Assembly (NCBI GenBank): GCA_003550305.1
Contig: QKYT01000186.1
Span: forward strand, 111,129 to 175,128
Direction: 5' to 3'
DNA from: Glomus cerebriforme
Taxonomy: Eukaryota; Glomeromycota; Glomeromycetes; Glomerales; Glomeraceae
Length of the DNA stretch: 64,000 nucleotides
In this document: in pieces, positions 32,326 to 46,800 of the stretch
Layout: each line of letters begins with the position of its first letter
Numbering within the stretch: the first letter of the stretch is position 1
Notes under the pieces: model-generated
Databases searched by the model: none
The model's input: the letters and a program-made list of their open reading frames with translations, nothing else
Told to the model about the DNA's origin: nothing
Translations under genes and position numbers: made by a program

Positions 32326-33631
32326 TGAACATTTAGATTTGTGTATGTCATGTCAATCGGACATATTTTCATTCAAAAGAAGCAATTAAAAATTAATTTA
32401 ATATTAAAGAAATAGGCATATGCAATGAAATTAGTGATTAAAGAAACAGTTTCTCGCCGTTACTTAATTCTTATACAGACCTTCACAAAAATATACATTG
32501 ATTTTAATTACTGTGTATAACTCTAGAGGTTGCGATCTTAAAATACTTATTTTGATTGTGATTTTTAATCTGATAGCATTTATTTTATAATAAACAAATT
32601 TATTTATTATAATGACATAATGAAATAGTTTAGTCAAGAATTAAATGGAAAATTGTTCAGACTCAAAATTCTGTGGAATTTAGGGAACTTGAGCTAAAAT
32701 TAAGTGGTTTCTTCGCTTTCACCTTAATCCACAACCGCTTTTAAACCATTCGAATGTTGAAAAAATCAGAGAATTCCAAAAGCTTCTAGATATTAAAATA
32801 CATACGATAAAGAATACTTATCTTTTGAAAACTTTTCTATTTCTAAGATCTTGTGATTAAAAAAATTGTGAAATAACTTTAACGGTCTTCTTCAAGAGCC
32901 GCTCAGAACCCGCAATATCCAAATTAATTTGTGTATGAAATATTCTTTGGGCGAATATGAAAAGGCCATAATTAAAACCAATAATCCGAATCATCCGATT
33001 ACACTTGATAAGTTTATATAATACTTTGGGTAAAATATTAGAATTGTAATCAATAAAGTTTAGTTACACATGATAAGTTATTAATTCATTTTTTGTTATC
33101 AATAAATCAATAAGATTTGTGTTTCCGGGTCTAAATATATCCGACTTTTCATTTTTTTTTTTTTTTCTCTTTCTAAAATTAATAATTTAATTTAATTTAT
33201 TCAACAAAAAAAATGGCGTAAGAAGAGTATGCAGGAGGGAAAAATTGCGGAAAAAGGAGGACAATATTAATATGCTTTTCTCCTATTTCGTATATAATAA
33301 GATTTATTAAGGAAACTTTTTAATTAATATAGGTACGTCGGATTGCGAATATTTCAATGATAACCGAAGTTCCAAGTAGTAATGAACTTATTTAACTTGA
33401 TTTAGATAAAAGGTATTATCTTTATATGCACATTTTTATACTATCTATTTAACTTAACTTTTTAGGCATAATGTTTTTTTAATTTCTTTGTAAGTATAAA
33501 TGTCAAGGCATGTGATCTTCATTACGTAAAAATGAATTTCATGAACATCATTTTTTGAATATAAATAATGATCCAATATTTTTTTTTTTTTCGTAACCTT
33601 CACATTTTTTTTTAAAAAAAAAGAAAAAAAA

Positions 33632-35447
33632 ATGGCAAATTATAGATTAATTTCATCATTTACAACAAAAAGGTTTAATACAAGACTATCATCACATTTA
33701 ATTTCTGTATCTCCACCATTACGTCAAGTAACGAGAAATTTTAATAATTCTCCAATATTACAAGCACAAGAATATTATTTAGTAAAGTCTCCCAAAGGAG
33801 AAAAATATCGATTACATTTGGCTAAATCAAGACATCTAGTAGGAATTAGGTACGATAAGATCAATATTTACATTTTTAAAAAAAAATAATTAATTAATTA
33901 GAGAGAGAAATAATTTTATTTTTTTTTCTTTGTACTTTTTTAGGTCAACAAGAGGAATGAGAGAATATAATGAAGATAGATATCAAGCAATGGTATTGGA
34001 ACTTTCTAATAATAAAATCAAACAAAACGGTGAAATTGATAATCATCCAATTCGAGATGTTGTAAAGTTAGAAAATCAAGAAGTTGAAGGAAAAGAAGGT
34101 CAATCATGTTATTTTGCTATATTTGATGGGTAAGTCAAACACTAAAAATTAATTTGATTTATGTTTCAAAATTTTAATTTCTTTTCTTTGGGATCCATAT
34201 AGTCATGGAGGTTCTCACTGCGCTGATTATCTAACTGCTAATTTACATAAAAAAATTGAAGATGTCAAAGCATCTGATGCTGATGAAATTGTCACAAAAT
34301 TAAGAAGTGTTGGAGGGTAAGTCTTAGGAAATTCTCTTAAAATCGTAGAAATGAATTATCTAAAGTATTCTTAACTCGTCCAAAAAAATAATAGATATTT
34401 TAAGAGATTCAAACCGGCATCATTGGAAATGTTATTAAGTCCTGAAGTAGCGGATATAACTAAAAAGAGGCCAAGTAAACAAAAATCAAATATGAGAAAT
34501 TTTTCTTCCACGCCATCAACAACACAACTTCTATCACCTTCCATATCACAAACTTCTTCACCTTCAATACTATCATCTCCATTATCGTCTGCCACGTTAA
34601 CAGTTCCATCATCAAAATCCCTTACAATGGAACAAAGATTAACGTTAGCATTTTTAAAATCTGATGTTGAATTAATGGAAAATAAATCGGTAGGATCAAC
34701 CGCATCAATTGCATTAATAAAATCTTTAGATAATCATCCATTTTGGACGAGTAATAATATTGAACTTACAATAGCACATGTTGGTGATACAAGAATTTTA
34801 CTTTGTGAAGTTGAAAAAGGCAATTCCGTACAATTAACTTTTGATCATCATCCAAATTCTATTTCGGAAACTGATAGATTAAGAAAATTTGGTGGTTTTG
34901 TTATAACAGATTCCTTTGGTTCTGAAATGTTTTTAGGTAAATTAGCTAACACAAGAGCTTTGGGTGATAGTAAATTGAAAAGATATGGTATTACCGCCGA
35001 ACCTGATATTTCTGTTCATAATTTGATTGGAAAAAAATTTGCTTTTATGGTTTTGGTTTCTGATGGTGTTACTTCTGTATTAAGTGATCAAGAAATTGTT
35101 GATTTTGTAAGTAACTTTCAAATATTAGCTTTATTTTCTTTTATGAATTTAAATTTTTAACGGATCATATTTTTTTTTAGATAAAAAATTATAATGATCC
35201 AACATTAGGAGCATCAAAATTAGTTGATCTAGCTGATGAGCTTGGATCTGAAGATAATATAACAGTTATGGTATGACACTACACAGTTTTTCAAAATATT
35301 TATAAGTTTGACATAGCGCTAATAACATTTAATAATTTAAAGGTGGTAAGATTACCTGGATGGGGATCTCCAATGTCTGATCAAACAAAAGATTTAAGAA
35401 ATTATCGACTTGAACAAAATTCTCCTTTCTCAAGACGAGGCAGATAA
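33632..35447 (+). CDS. PP2C-type serine/threonine phosphatase, probably mitochondrial
   Basis: Six exons in phase (33632-33849, 33944-34129, 34203-34316, 34395-35106, 35181-35270, 35343-35447) give 474 residues. PP2C motifs appear in order: RGMREYNEDRY, FAIFDGHGGSHCADYL (metal-binding Asp-Gly), GSTASIALI, IAHVGDTRILL, VLVSDGV and GSEDNITVMVV, so all main metal ligands are present. The first 40 residues are rich in Arg, Ser and Thr and lack acidic residues, as in a mitochondrial presequence; yeast Ptc6 is a mitochondrial PP2C of similar layout, but the match to it is inference. A Ser/Pro/Thr-rich insertion of about 60 residues (ITKKRPSKQ to SSKSLTMEQR) sits before the GSTAS motif. A T9A9 tract directly precedes the ATG. 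Confidence 0.88.
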
Positions 35448-35929
35448 TTTAATTAGTCTGTAGAATAAATAATCATTTTAAGCATAAATTTAATCATATA
35501 GAAAAAATATTTAATTCACTTCATATGTAAAAATAATCACGAAACATTTTAAAGCGTACACAAGATATTGAGCACGTTATATATCTCGATTGATTTATTA
35601 TTTATTAATCGTAATTTTCATTTTTTTGAGAAGAGGAATTTTTTTTTTTTAATATTCTTGAATATTTTACAAAGTTTCCTAACGAAAGTTTCATTAATAA
35701 TATTGAAAATAAATATTTTATTGACAAGATATAAACATAAAATTAGATAAAAAAAAAAACAAAAATTTACATGAAATTCAATAAAGATAATAAATAATAT
35801 TAAATTCATTTATCTGTATTTTCCAAATTCTTCATATTCTAATAAAAAATCGAGTTAAGAGTTCATAAATAACTTGCTTATTAGGAATTATTATTAATTA
35901 ATGAAAACCAAAGTTCATATTATTGATGA
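35448..35929. other. Spacer after the phosphatase gene
   Basis: T- and A-rich non-coding DNA. Overlapping frames on both strands here are low complexity. The 3' end of a minus-strand kinase pseudogene begins near 35930. Confidence 0.4.
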
Positions 35930-37407
35930 TAACTTACCTTATTTCTTTCTACATCTTCAATATTATCGTTAAAAGCTTTACTATAATATCCATTAAAAAT
36001 AAAATTTAATTTAAATTATTATTTTTTTTTTTAAAAAAAAAAAAAATAAATATAATAATTTCATACTTTCAAAATCTTTCAAATTATACACATTACTTGT
36101 AAATACAAATCTATTCATATAATCTCTTTCAAATAAATTTGTTATTGGATGATTTATCTTTTGAGAGATTTGTAAGATTGATTGAGATAAGGTTTGATAT
36201 CTTATATTCTCTATAGTAATAGATTTAATTTTACTTTAATTTGGTGTAAAATATAATTTTTTCGTTCTTCTAAAAGGGTTTTTAATTTAGGTCTTTTTAA
36301 TGGATCAGGATTCCAACATTGTTCCATAATTTTTTTATATTCTGGAGGAGTTTCTTGCGGTCTTGAACCATTAATAATTTTCATTGCAAGATCAAAATCA
36401 TTTTTATAAATATCATTAAATGGTGATTGACATAATTATACTAATATCAGATGCAAAAGTATATTCTTTTACATTACTGTAATAACTTCAGCATAAGTAC
36501 ATCCTAATGGTTTATCAGCAGGACCACAAAATCCAAAATCACAGAATGTAAATCTCTATGAATAGCATGAAGTGAATTAAGTATATTAGAAGTAATTACA
36601 ATTCTTTCTTTCCAAGTTATTAATTGATTTTGTTGTAAATAATCTCTTAAAGCTGTATCATTACAAGAAAAAAATCATCATGTTCATTTTTAGTAAGACC
36701 ATAACATTGAACAATAATTGGTCTTTGATCATTTATAGCTTAAAAGATTTTATAAATTATTATTATTATTATTACCGTATTAAAAAATAGAATCATTTTA
36801 TTTAAATATATTTTTTTTTTTTTAAAAAAAAATAATAATTTACCTCTTCAAACCAACATCTTTCTATTAGCATTTTCAATTATTTTATGATTTCCAAATC
36901 TTTTTAATTGACAATTTTTAGAATCCCATTCATAATAACATCCATCAATCCAATATGAAGTAAAAATTTCGGAACAACCACCTTTAGTCATATATTCAAT
37001 ATTTTCAAATTTATCATAAGGAATCCATTCAATTACTTTTTTTTTGGAGAAATAGTTTTAATTTGACATTTTCGAATTAAATCATCAACATTATCATTTC
37101 CAGATGACCAATTAGAAAAATTTTCGATTTAATATATATATTTCACAATATAAAGTTGCATAACAATCATTTTTACAATATTCACATATTCTTTTACCTT
37201 CTTTAGAAAGAATTTTATAATAATCAAGATCCATAGTTAATATTTTTATTGCTTTCTTTTTTTTTATATTCACTAAGATTATTATCTTGATTAACTAATT
37301 TTTTTATGAATTCAACTTGTTTTAAAATATTATCTTGAATATTAAAATCAATTGAAACAGTTACTCTATATGTTTCATTAATTTTTTTTTCCTTGAGAAA
37401 TTGACAT
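35930..37407 (-). pseudogene. Protein kinase pseudogene, divergent branch of the family
   Basis: From an ATG at 37407 the minus strand gives, with frame changes, MSISQGKK, LDYYKILSKEGKRICEYCKN, NFSNWSSGNDNVDDLIRKCQ, EWIPYDKFENIEYMTKGG, then an intron at 36841-36741 (placed as in the other kinases) and QRPIIVQCYGLTKNEHDDFF, LHAIHRDLHS, DFGFCGPADKPLG, and FDLAMKIINGSRPQETPPEY, then MEQCWNPDPLKRPKLKTLLE. It keeps HRD and true DFG, but the DNA runs from LHS almost straight into DFG, so the Gly-Asn-Ile-Leu part of the catalytic loop is deleted. Many frameshifts and stops confirm decay. It is a more diverged relative than the copies at 8-17 kb and lacks their ALYTSRLL-type tail. Confidence 0.78.
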
Positions 37408-39140
37408 GATTGAATTTTTTAAAAAAATGATATAAAAATTAAGAATGATAAAAATAATAAAAAACTAACTTCTTTTAGTTTAGGAAAACGCCAAATCCAA
37501 TAAGATCTGAATATAGGAAGATCCGTTCAAACTCGAAAACTTTTGATCGACGAAAATCGAATAACTTTATCGTACGACCAAACATTTTAAAACCCGAATA
37601 TTTGTTTGTAAGCTAATAAGTAATTTTGATACTACCTTATTAACGTAGTATGTTTTACGTTTTACAATGCACAAACATTAACTGCATTGTAACTTTCCTT
37701 ATCTCGTTATATTAATAGATTAGACTATTTTGCATGATTTTTATTTGAAAATGAAATTTATTGATACTTGGAAATTTTTTTTTTTTTTCGACTAAATAAA
37801 ACGTTTCAAAATATTAATAGTTCACCAGTTAAAAATATAAAAATAAATTGTCTGTAATATTGGTTACCCTTACGTGGTCACTGATCACCTATCTATTTAA
37901 TCAATTTTTAAATCTCATTTTTCTCTTGAATAATCTTTTGTAATTGGTCGAGAAAGAAAATAATTTATTTATATTTTATACCGAAATAAAAAAAAAAAAA
38001 GTAAAAAGAATTTATCAAAATTTGTTTTCATCATATGATCCGAATAATCGAATTTGTAGCCAAAATTTATAGCCATGAGGGAACCTTATAAATAAACTTT
38101 ATCGAATAGAAAATTGAGAAAATGATTTTTATAAAGATATTGATTTCTTGTGTATCGATGATTTTGAACTAATAATATAACTGATAAATTTAATAGCAAT
38201 TAAAAACATCCTAAATTAAATATATTATCTGTAACTAATATTATCTGTTAGATGAAACTTTATTATCAAATTAAAATCATATTAAAATAGACGTATCAGT
38301 TTTTATAAAATCCTTTTGTATTTTCCTCGCAATAGCAAACGGAGAACTCCATGAGTACGATCCTAATGCACATGTTTAATAGAAGTTACGGCATAATACT
38401 GGTAAAATGTGTAATGATGCATACAAATATTTATGTCACAACCTCTACGTTTCGTTTTTTTTTTATTTGTAAAATCCTATTTATCACACATTTATATGTC
38501 ACCGAATAAAAAATATGTAGTGCACACGGGGACCATGCCGGTGTACATCCTGATCCTTATTTTGCAGCGTTAACGCCGAAAATAAGTATTCAGGCCTGCA
38601 TTATACAATTTTAACGACCCCCTCGGCTAACATTATATGCAAAAAGGAGTGCTTAATTACAATAAAATATAATTGGTAGCGATAACGTTAATTAGCGCAA
38701 CTAATTGAACCATACTTGTTATAATTTCGTTCTATATAAATAATAAATGGTATAAGAACTATATACAGTAAATTACATTAATCTCTCTTTCTCTCTTTTA
38801 GTAGATTTTGAATAATATTAAAAGAAGAAAAAAAAAAAAAAAAGAGGATTTTTTTGTAAAAATTTTGTTTATTTATATTTTGTCCATGTGGATTTTAAAA
38901 ATATATTTTGTACAACTTGAAAATATTAAACTGATTATTGATTAACAATACGCAGACCTTAAATGTTTTCACGAATTAAATATATTTATTTTCATATCTG
39001 AAAATAAAAATTATTAGTTTTTGAATCCGCTAACCAAATATGAAAAAGCATTTTTTTTTTATGATTTGGAAGTAATATATAATTATCAATTGATCTGCTG
39101 ATCGGCATTTTATAAATAAATTAACAATGATAAATAAATT
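37408..39140. other. Spacer, no gene seen
   Basis: AT-rich DNA. A GC-richer patch near 38525-38635 (GGGGACCATGCCGGTG... then CAGGCCTGCATT) stands out but carries no recognised motif or frame. The distal part runs into the N gap. Confidence 0.4.
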
Positions 39141-39986
39141 NNNNNNNNNNNNNNNNNNNNNNNNNNNNNNNNNNNNNNNNNNNNNNNNNNNNNNNNNNNN
39201 NNNNNNNNNNNNNNNNNNNNNNNNNNNNNNNNNNNNNNNNNNNNNNNNNNNNNNNNNNNNNNNNNNNNNNNNNNNNNNNNNNNNNNNNNNNNNNNNNNNN
39301 NNNNNNNNNNNNNNNNNNNNNNNNNNNNNNNNNNNNNNNNNNNNNNNNNNNNNNNNNNNNNNNNNNNNNNNNNNNNNNNNNNNNNNNNNNNNNNNNNNNN
39401 NNNNNNNNNNNNNNNNNNNNNNNNNNNNNNNNNNNNNNNNNNNNNNNNNNNNNNNNNNNNNNNNNNNNNNNNNNNNNNNNNNNNNNNNNNNNNNNNNNNN
39501 NNNNNNNNNNNNNNNNNNNNNNNNNNNNNNNNNNNNNNNNNNNNNNNNNNNNNNNNNNNNNNNNNNNNNNNNNNNNNNNNNNNNNNNNNNNNNNNNNNNN
39601 NNNNNNNNNNNNNNNNNNNNNNNNNNNNNNNNNNNNNNNNNNNNNNNNNNNNNNNNNNNNNNNNNNNNNNNNNNNNNNNNNNNNNNNNNNNNNNNNNNNN
39701 NNNNNNNNNNNNNNNNNNNNNNNNNNNNNNNNNNNNNNNNNNNNNNNNNNNNNNNNNNNNNNNNNNNNNNNNNNNNNNNNNNNNNNNNNNNNNNNNNNNN
39801 NNNNNNNNNNNNNNNNNNNNNNNNNNNNNNNNNNNNNNNNNNNNNNNNNNNNNNNNNNNNNNNNNNNNNNNNNNNNNNNNNNNNNNNNNNNNNNNNNNNN
39901 NNNNNNNNNNNNNNNNNNNNNNNNNNNNNNNNNNNNNNNNNNNNNNNNNNNNNNNNNNNNNNNNNNNNNNNNNNNNNNNNNNNNNN
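39141..39986. other. Assembly gap of 846 Ns
   Basis: Unknown bases. The open frames crossing it on both strands are artefacts of reading Ns. Confidence 0.98.
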
Positions 39987-40318
39987 ATCCTATAATTTGA
40001 TTCTTTAGGAACAAATTTTTTTATTTGGTGCGTCAGTGGCGTTCCAAAAAATTTATTTCAACTTTTTTTTGTGTCCCTTTACTTTCTTTTCTCTGTTAAG
40101 ACTGTGTCTTACGTTTATGTTTCGAACAATTACCTTTTCATCGAATACGATACTTCTTAAATATACGTTCTTCGTATATTTTCATTTTCTTTTTCATTTC
40201 CTTTTATAATTTATATAATACTTTAGATTAGAATTCCAAAGGACGACTTTTGAGTGGTCGGTTAAATGTTCCTTGTAGATTTATAAAATATACATATATA
40301 TACACAATTTTATTAAAT
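39987..40318 (+). promoter_or_regulatory. Upstream region of the Sec7 gene
   Basis: T-rich stretch directly before the ATG at 40319, probably promoter and 5' UTR. No specific element was recognised; a frame open from 40250 in the same phase has no ATG before 40319. Confidence 0.4.
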
Positions 40319-43300
40319 ATGTTTTCAAAAAACAGAAAACAATCAAATAAAAAAAATAATTCCATAATATTAAAAAAACCAACAATTACTCCAATACTAC
40401 CAAATGATAATTTGGTAAAACTTACATCAAGTTTTGAGGAAATTGTACAATCCCCTCCTCCTCCTCCTTATGATGCAAAGTCAACAATAACTTCAACAAA
40501 GAAATCTCCTACTTCTTCTTCAAATGATTCTTCGGATCCTTCAACAAAAATTACAAGAACTACTACTACTACTACCGTTACTACTGTCACAAAAACAACT
40601 ATATCTGCTAAAAATTCATCGGGTCAAGGTCCTCTTTATCTCGATTTTGGTGATTTTAGTCTTTCTCCTATTGAACCTGTTAAACTTGGTGATGATACAA
40701 CCCCTTCTCAAAAATCATCTGGTCCATTGGTCACCTTTGATAATAATATAAGTGTTAATGATCCTTCATCTATTACTATCGTATCATCAAAGACTTCTAC
40801 CGATCCTGTAAAAGTTCAACAAATTGAAGAAATTAATCCAAATTCATCAATTTCTCCTCCTTCTACGACTACTACTACTACTTCTACAACTACTAATACA
40901 ACCGATTTACAACGTCCTTCTTTAAGACCAAAATTAAAAGGTTTTCATAAAGTTCCTCCTGAGAATTCTGATCCTTTAAATTCTCGAAGATATCTTAAAC
41001 GTATTGAATCAGCTCCTGTAATGCCTAATATTGATGTATATAATAACAATAATAACAATGATTTTCTCCTATCTACAAAGTCCATGTCTAATTTAAATAA
41101 TTTTGATTCAAAAAATTCTGCTCCTTTGGATAAATCAAGTAGTGAGACTCCAAAACAATATCTTGAAAGAATGCAAGATACTTTATCAAAATCAAAACTT
41201 GCTACTATGTTAGCGAAAAAGTATAAATTTTTTTTTTTTTTTTTTTTTTTGTGAACGCTTTTAAAATAATATAAAGATAAAATTTTTCTAACTTTAAAAA
41301 TTATTTTTATTATAATAATAGATCAGATTCTTTTCATAAAGCTGTTCTTAAAGAATATATGAATGCTTTTGATTTTGAAAAAGATCCTATTGATATAGCA
41401 TTACGGTAGATAATACATTTTTTTTATATACAGTATACGTATATATATATATATATTATAATTATTAAACAAATTTTTTTTATTATTAATTTTAGGAAAT
41501 TCTTAATGGAATGTCACCTTCCAAAAGAAACACAACAAATTGATCGTGTTATGGAAGCTTTTGCTAAAAGATACCATGAATCTAATCCCGATTTATTTGC
41601 AACTTCAGGTACGTAAATTTATAAATTTCTTTAAAAAATTGAATGTGAAAGAGTCATTAAAAACATTATATTAAATCTAATTTATCTATTTAGATACTCC
41701 ATATGTTCTTGCATTTTCTTTACTAATGCTTCATACTGATGCATTTAATAAGAATGTGAAACGTAAAATGTCGAAAGAGGATTTTGTAAAAAATACGCGT
41801 ATTGATGGAGTACCTTCTGAAATTTTAGAGGTATTTAAAGAATTTAAAAAAATGATTTTTTTTTAAAAAAACTTTTGATGAACGTGATCTTTTTTTTTTT
41901 TTTTTTTGATAGATTCTTTATGATAATATCACTTTTACACAATTCATATACGCTGATGATGACGTTGACGTAAATGGCCAAACTATACTTGAATCTCAAA
42001 CAGATAATAAACAGTCAAGGATTTTTTCTTCTTCTAAAGAACGACGTAGATCAATGCGAACAAAAAATGACCCTTATACGGTTATTCAAACAGTAAGCAT
42101 AGCATAATTAAATTTATTCTTATAAACATATAAATTGATTTTCTCTCTTTTTTTTTTTTATAGAAAATTCCGACGGAATTTAAACCGGCTATCAGACATT
42201 TAGTTCCGGTAGAAAATCCTTATTCATACATGGGTACTCTTCCGTCATTGGATATCGTAAATTTGCATCGGTCATTTGCGAGTGCACATACTATTAAAGT
42301 TACAGGTGTTCAAACTAGGCGTAATGGTGAAACTTTCAATCCCACAAATACTTCAATTCAACCTTTAGATGAAGAGAATGGAACTTTTATTCTTAGAATC
42401 GCCAAAGGTGGTAAATTGGCTAGAAAAGTGGATATGGTTGAAGGTAAAAAGAAGGGTGGATTTGTAAGAGGTTGGAGACAATATGGTGTAATATTAAGTG
42501 GAAGTCAGTTAATGTTTTTTAAGGATGAAGCTTGGTTTAATGCTCAAATGGCAGAAATATACGGTCCTGAGGTATTTTTATAATTCTTTTACGTGAGAAA
42601 AAAAGTTTTTTTTTTTTAACAATTTATTAGATTTTAATATATATATATATATTTTTTTTATAACATAGAAATCGAAAAAACCCCCAACTTTAAGACCTGA
42701 TGTTATTCTTATGACAGCAGAATCAGTTGCTATATATGATAAGAGCTACAACAGACATCCATATGTTTTCCGACTTGTGTGTCCTAAAGGTCATCAATAT
42801 CTTTTCCAAGCGGAAAATGAAGAAGAAATGAACGATTGGATTACAAAAATCAATTACGCTGCAACTTTTAAGAGTATCGGTTTAAAAATGAGACATACTA
42901 ATGTTCATTCAAGAAAGGATAAAAAGAGTCCACGAAATTTATACTTTAGCAGTAAATTTGATGATAATCCGAATGATGCTAATGGAAGAGCAAATGTGTT
43001 AAGGGTACATATATAATTAATATTTATATATAAATTTTATGCTTATATTAACATTATTATTTTTATTATTATAGTCTAAACTTGATGAACTTCAAAATAA
43101 GATATCATCGTTAACATCACAGCTTCAATCAGATGTGCGTTTCAGGAATAACTTATTCCTTATGATACCCTATAAGACCACAACACGAGAGCGTATTTTA
43201 CAAATTGCTTTAGTAGTAGCTCAAAGACTTAAACATACCTGCCTTGAGCTTAGTAGGTTGGTATGTTATCATGAAATCCTAGAAAAAGATTTATGTGGCA

Positions 43301-43860
43301 CCGTTATGGATGATGGTAATTATTGGTTAAACAGAAAAACCATGTACAGACTTGGCGAAACATCCATGGAATCTGAACCATTTGGTAAAGATATATTGGA
43401 AGCAACTTTGAAAGTTATGGAAAAATCTGAACCTATCATAAACAACACCAAGAAAGAAAAACATTCCACAATAACTTTATTACCAGTTTCATCAACATCA
43501 TCATTATCAACAATAACTACAAGTTCAACAGTTACAGATTCTAGTCATACAACACCTCCAAGATCACCAAATAATGAAGAATCCTTTAGCATTTTACAAA
43601 GAGGGGAATTGGAATTTAAATCTTTTGAAGAAGAAAGTTTATTCAGAGATGATACATCTAGTGTCATCAGTCTTGATTTTGAAGATGCTCAAGAAAATTT
43701 TGAAGAATTTGATATTGAAGCATATGAAGAAGAATATGAAAAATTACAAGCTAGTGGTATATTAATAAATCATGAATATAATAATAACATCGATTACGAT
43801 GATGATGACGATGATGACGATGATGTATTTGTAGATGCTGAAGATTGGTATTCAGAATAA
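40319..43860 (+). CDS. Sec7-PH domain Arf guanine-nucleotide exchange factor
   Basis: Eight exons in phase (40319-41220, 41322-41405, 41496-41608, 41694-41830, 41913-42092, 42164-42571, 42669-43004, 43075-43860) give 981 residues. The first 280 residues are Ser/Thr/Asn-rich and disordered, with a [14 protein letters not shown] run. A Sec7 domain follows: [20 protein letters not shown], then [20 protein letters not shown] (the Glu in [10 protein letters not shown] aligns with the catalytic glutamic finger), then [23 protein letters not shown] domain ([20 protein letters not shown] to [14 protein letters not shown]) binds membrane lipid. A coiled coil and an acidic tail with a run of about nine Asp close the protein. 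Sec7-PH proteins such as yeast Syt1 activate Arf GTPases at Golgi or plasma membrane; which subfamily this is stays open. Confidence 0.88.
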
Positions 43861-46800
43861 TTCATTTTCAAGAGTTAAAAAAAAAAAAAAAAAAAAAAAA
43901 ATATTATAAATATATATATATTTTTTTTTGTTAAAAAAAAAAAAGGAAAAAAAAAACAAAAATGTAATTTTATTTATTTTATTTATTTTTTATTTTTATT
44001 ATTTATAAAACTTTAATTTCGTTTAAGTTAATGTATTTTTAGAAATTTTTTCACTATTATTTATTTTTTTCCTCTTTAAATCATCCTATCATTTTTTTAT
44101 ATCATTATTTTCATTTTTTTTTTTCAAATCATCATATACATCTGAAATCTTGTACTATTTAATATATATTTTTTTTTCATTTTTTTTCCCGCCTATTTTT
44201 TTTCTTTAAAGTCACTTTTTTCTTTTTTATTGTACAATTTATTTCCTTACTAATTTCTCAAATCGATTTAAAAAGAAAAAAAAAATTCTTTTTTGAATAA
44301 GAACCAAAGAACTCTCGAATGAGACTATTATTATTTCTCGTGTTTAATTTTTTTTTTAAAGTGATTTTAAATTATTTCTAATGTTTAAAAAATGCGTTTA
44401 ATACGAAAAATCAGAACCATCCATCATTTTAGAGTTTATCGTTAAAAAAAGTTTCTTTAACATTGTCAAAAACTTATTGAATTTTTTTTTTAATAATAAA
44501 AAAAAACATAAAATTAATTTTACATTAAACTAAAATTAATGACAATAACTTTTTTTTTCATCTTTAAAAGAATAATAAAAAAATAAAAAAAGATACAGTA
44601 TTAATAATTTATTGCAAATACAACAATTAATTATAAACAAGTTTATGATTCTTTATAATTCTTTAATCATAACCAGATACAATTTTGTGTTTTTTTCACT
44701 GAATAAATGTCATTTGCTGATACCGATCTTCTCTGCAGATCCAATCCGTGTCAAGACACTCGAGATTAATAATTAAGTGGTTATCCCATTCTCATTGTTA
44801 TTTTTATGAACTCAAATTTGGTCAATTTAGAAATGTACGCGACTTCTATTTCGATTTAAAACTTTTTCCCAGCAGAAGTCATTATATAAAGAAATAAAAT
44901 CCGGATCTTTCCATAATTTTATATGAAACCTATAATTGATTTTTTTTGATGCTCCTAATAGGATATACAATATTTCGAGAACCTGATCGCTTCTTTCTTC
45001 TTTTGCCAATCCTTGTCCCCTTTCAACTTAACGTGAATGGAAGGAGTTTTGCGGATTTAAGTTTGTCAGTATCATCTGTCAACTTAAAGACAATTTGCAC
45101 TTTAGGAAGATCAATCCAAAAGTCTCTTTCAAAGGAAGAAACAAGCGGTTGGTCCGTTATTTTGCATATAAAAAAAATTTCGATATAAAGATTTTTTTAG
45201 AATTTTTTATAGACTATCTACACTTTTAAACTATATCGATATGTTTATTTTCTAATTTCTACACTTTTCATGATAATCATGGTAGAAAACATGAAAAAAT
45301 TCGGTCTATTTGCTCTAGATAATAATAATTTAATAAATTTGATATAAGTAATGAACCTTATTATCAGCCAAAATTCTATGGTTATGAACCGCATTAGGAT
45401 TTTTATCTAACATTCACCAGCTTGGCATATTGTCTTTTGATTTGTTACAACATTTTGTAACCTTAAATATATGTCATGGTTCGTTAAATATTAAAATAAT
45501 ATTAATTATATGATAAATCGACGACAGAAATCAACCTCGTCTAAATATGCTCATATTCAGGTAAATGATACCTTTATCTTGTTATAATATATTTTTTTTT
45601 ATTTTGACTAATAGAAATGTTTATGAAATATTTCAACCAACAACTATGACTTTGTGTTCTCTAATTGTCTTAATAATAATAATTAATTAATCAATTGATT
45701 TGTATTTCTTCCTGCATTTATTAATGCGAGTATCTGTTGATGCATAAAAAAATATAGATATAGAAAAGAAGAAAAGATTTTATAAAATGATTATTAAAAA
45801 AATCCAAGAGAGAAAAGCTTAATGTGAGCTATTTAGTAATTTCAACTAAATATTCTGAATATTCTGGAAGCTTGGGTTTTTATACTTAAGATCAGCATTA
45901 TAATACTAAATAATATTTGGTCTTCTTTTTTTGGGGTTTTCTAGTGGTTCTATTTTTTTTTTAGTTATCACTATCATTTATCTGATTATCTCTTGCTTCA
46001 TAAAATTTATTGAAGCAAATAAGCATAATATATCTACTTGGTGCTTTTTGTTGTTTTTTTTTTTTTGGTTACTATTTTTAAAAAATGGATTTTCTTGAAT
46101 CCAAAATATTAATTTCAATTTTACTACAAACCTTTCTATCTAATGCATGATCTTTGCTAAGATATCATATTTTTACAAATTTTTATAATTTTTTTGATGA
46201 TCCAATGGTAAAACAGTGGCACTTTATCAGAAAATAAAATTTGAAATTTTCTGTTACTATTGTTATCCAGATCATGTTGTACTGATAATTCAGTTATATG
46301 TAAATTTCTTTATTTATGAAATATTATACTGTACAGTTTTTAATGCATACACTAAGAAAAGAGAAGTTAAAAATAAAATTTATAAACTTTTATGCATTCT
46401 CTTTTTCAAGTAAATGTTTTCTTTACAAAAACACTTAAAATTTTTTTTTTTTTGGAAATTATTAAACATTTTAATTTCAATCTCTTAACTTTAGAGAATG
46501 TGTTTATATTATAACATTTTGTTGTTTTTTTCTGCTTATTATAACTTGTCCTTTATTAACTTCTGATTTTGAATATTAACTAAATCTTTAATATATAATC
46601 AAAGATTTTAGTATATTGCCATGGTGATATATCCATGACAGTATGATTCTCATAAGTAGTGTAAGCGCCATAATGCCCATATGAATGCAGATTTTCATTT
46701 GTTGGTTGGTTTATAGGAAATGGTCAATTTTTTCTTAGCTTAACCTTTTGTTTAAGAAAGTATAAAGGTTCTTCTCATCAAGTCACTTTCATAGGGTTCT

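Larger units (their letters stand above)
30365..33631. other. Spacer with transposon scraps
   Basis: AT-rich and largely uninformative. A decayed integrase-like coding scrap lies at 31199-31540 and a TCCCAAA/TTTGGGA palindromic cluster at 32180-32325, both listed separately. No intact gene, tRNA or other RNA was recognised. Confidence 0.45.

Noticed and set aside
39121..40014. Long open frames on both strands over 39.1-40.0 kb
   Set aside because: They consist of Ns; no real coding sequence is visible.
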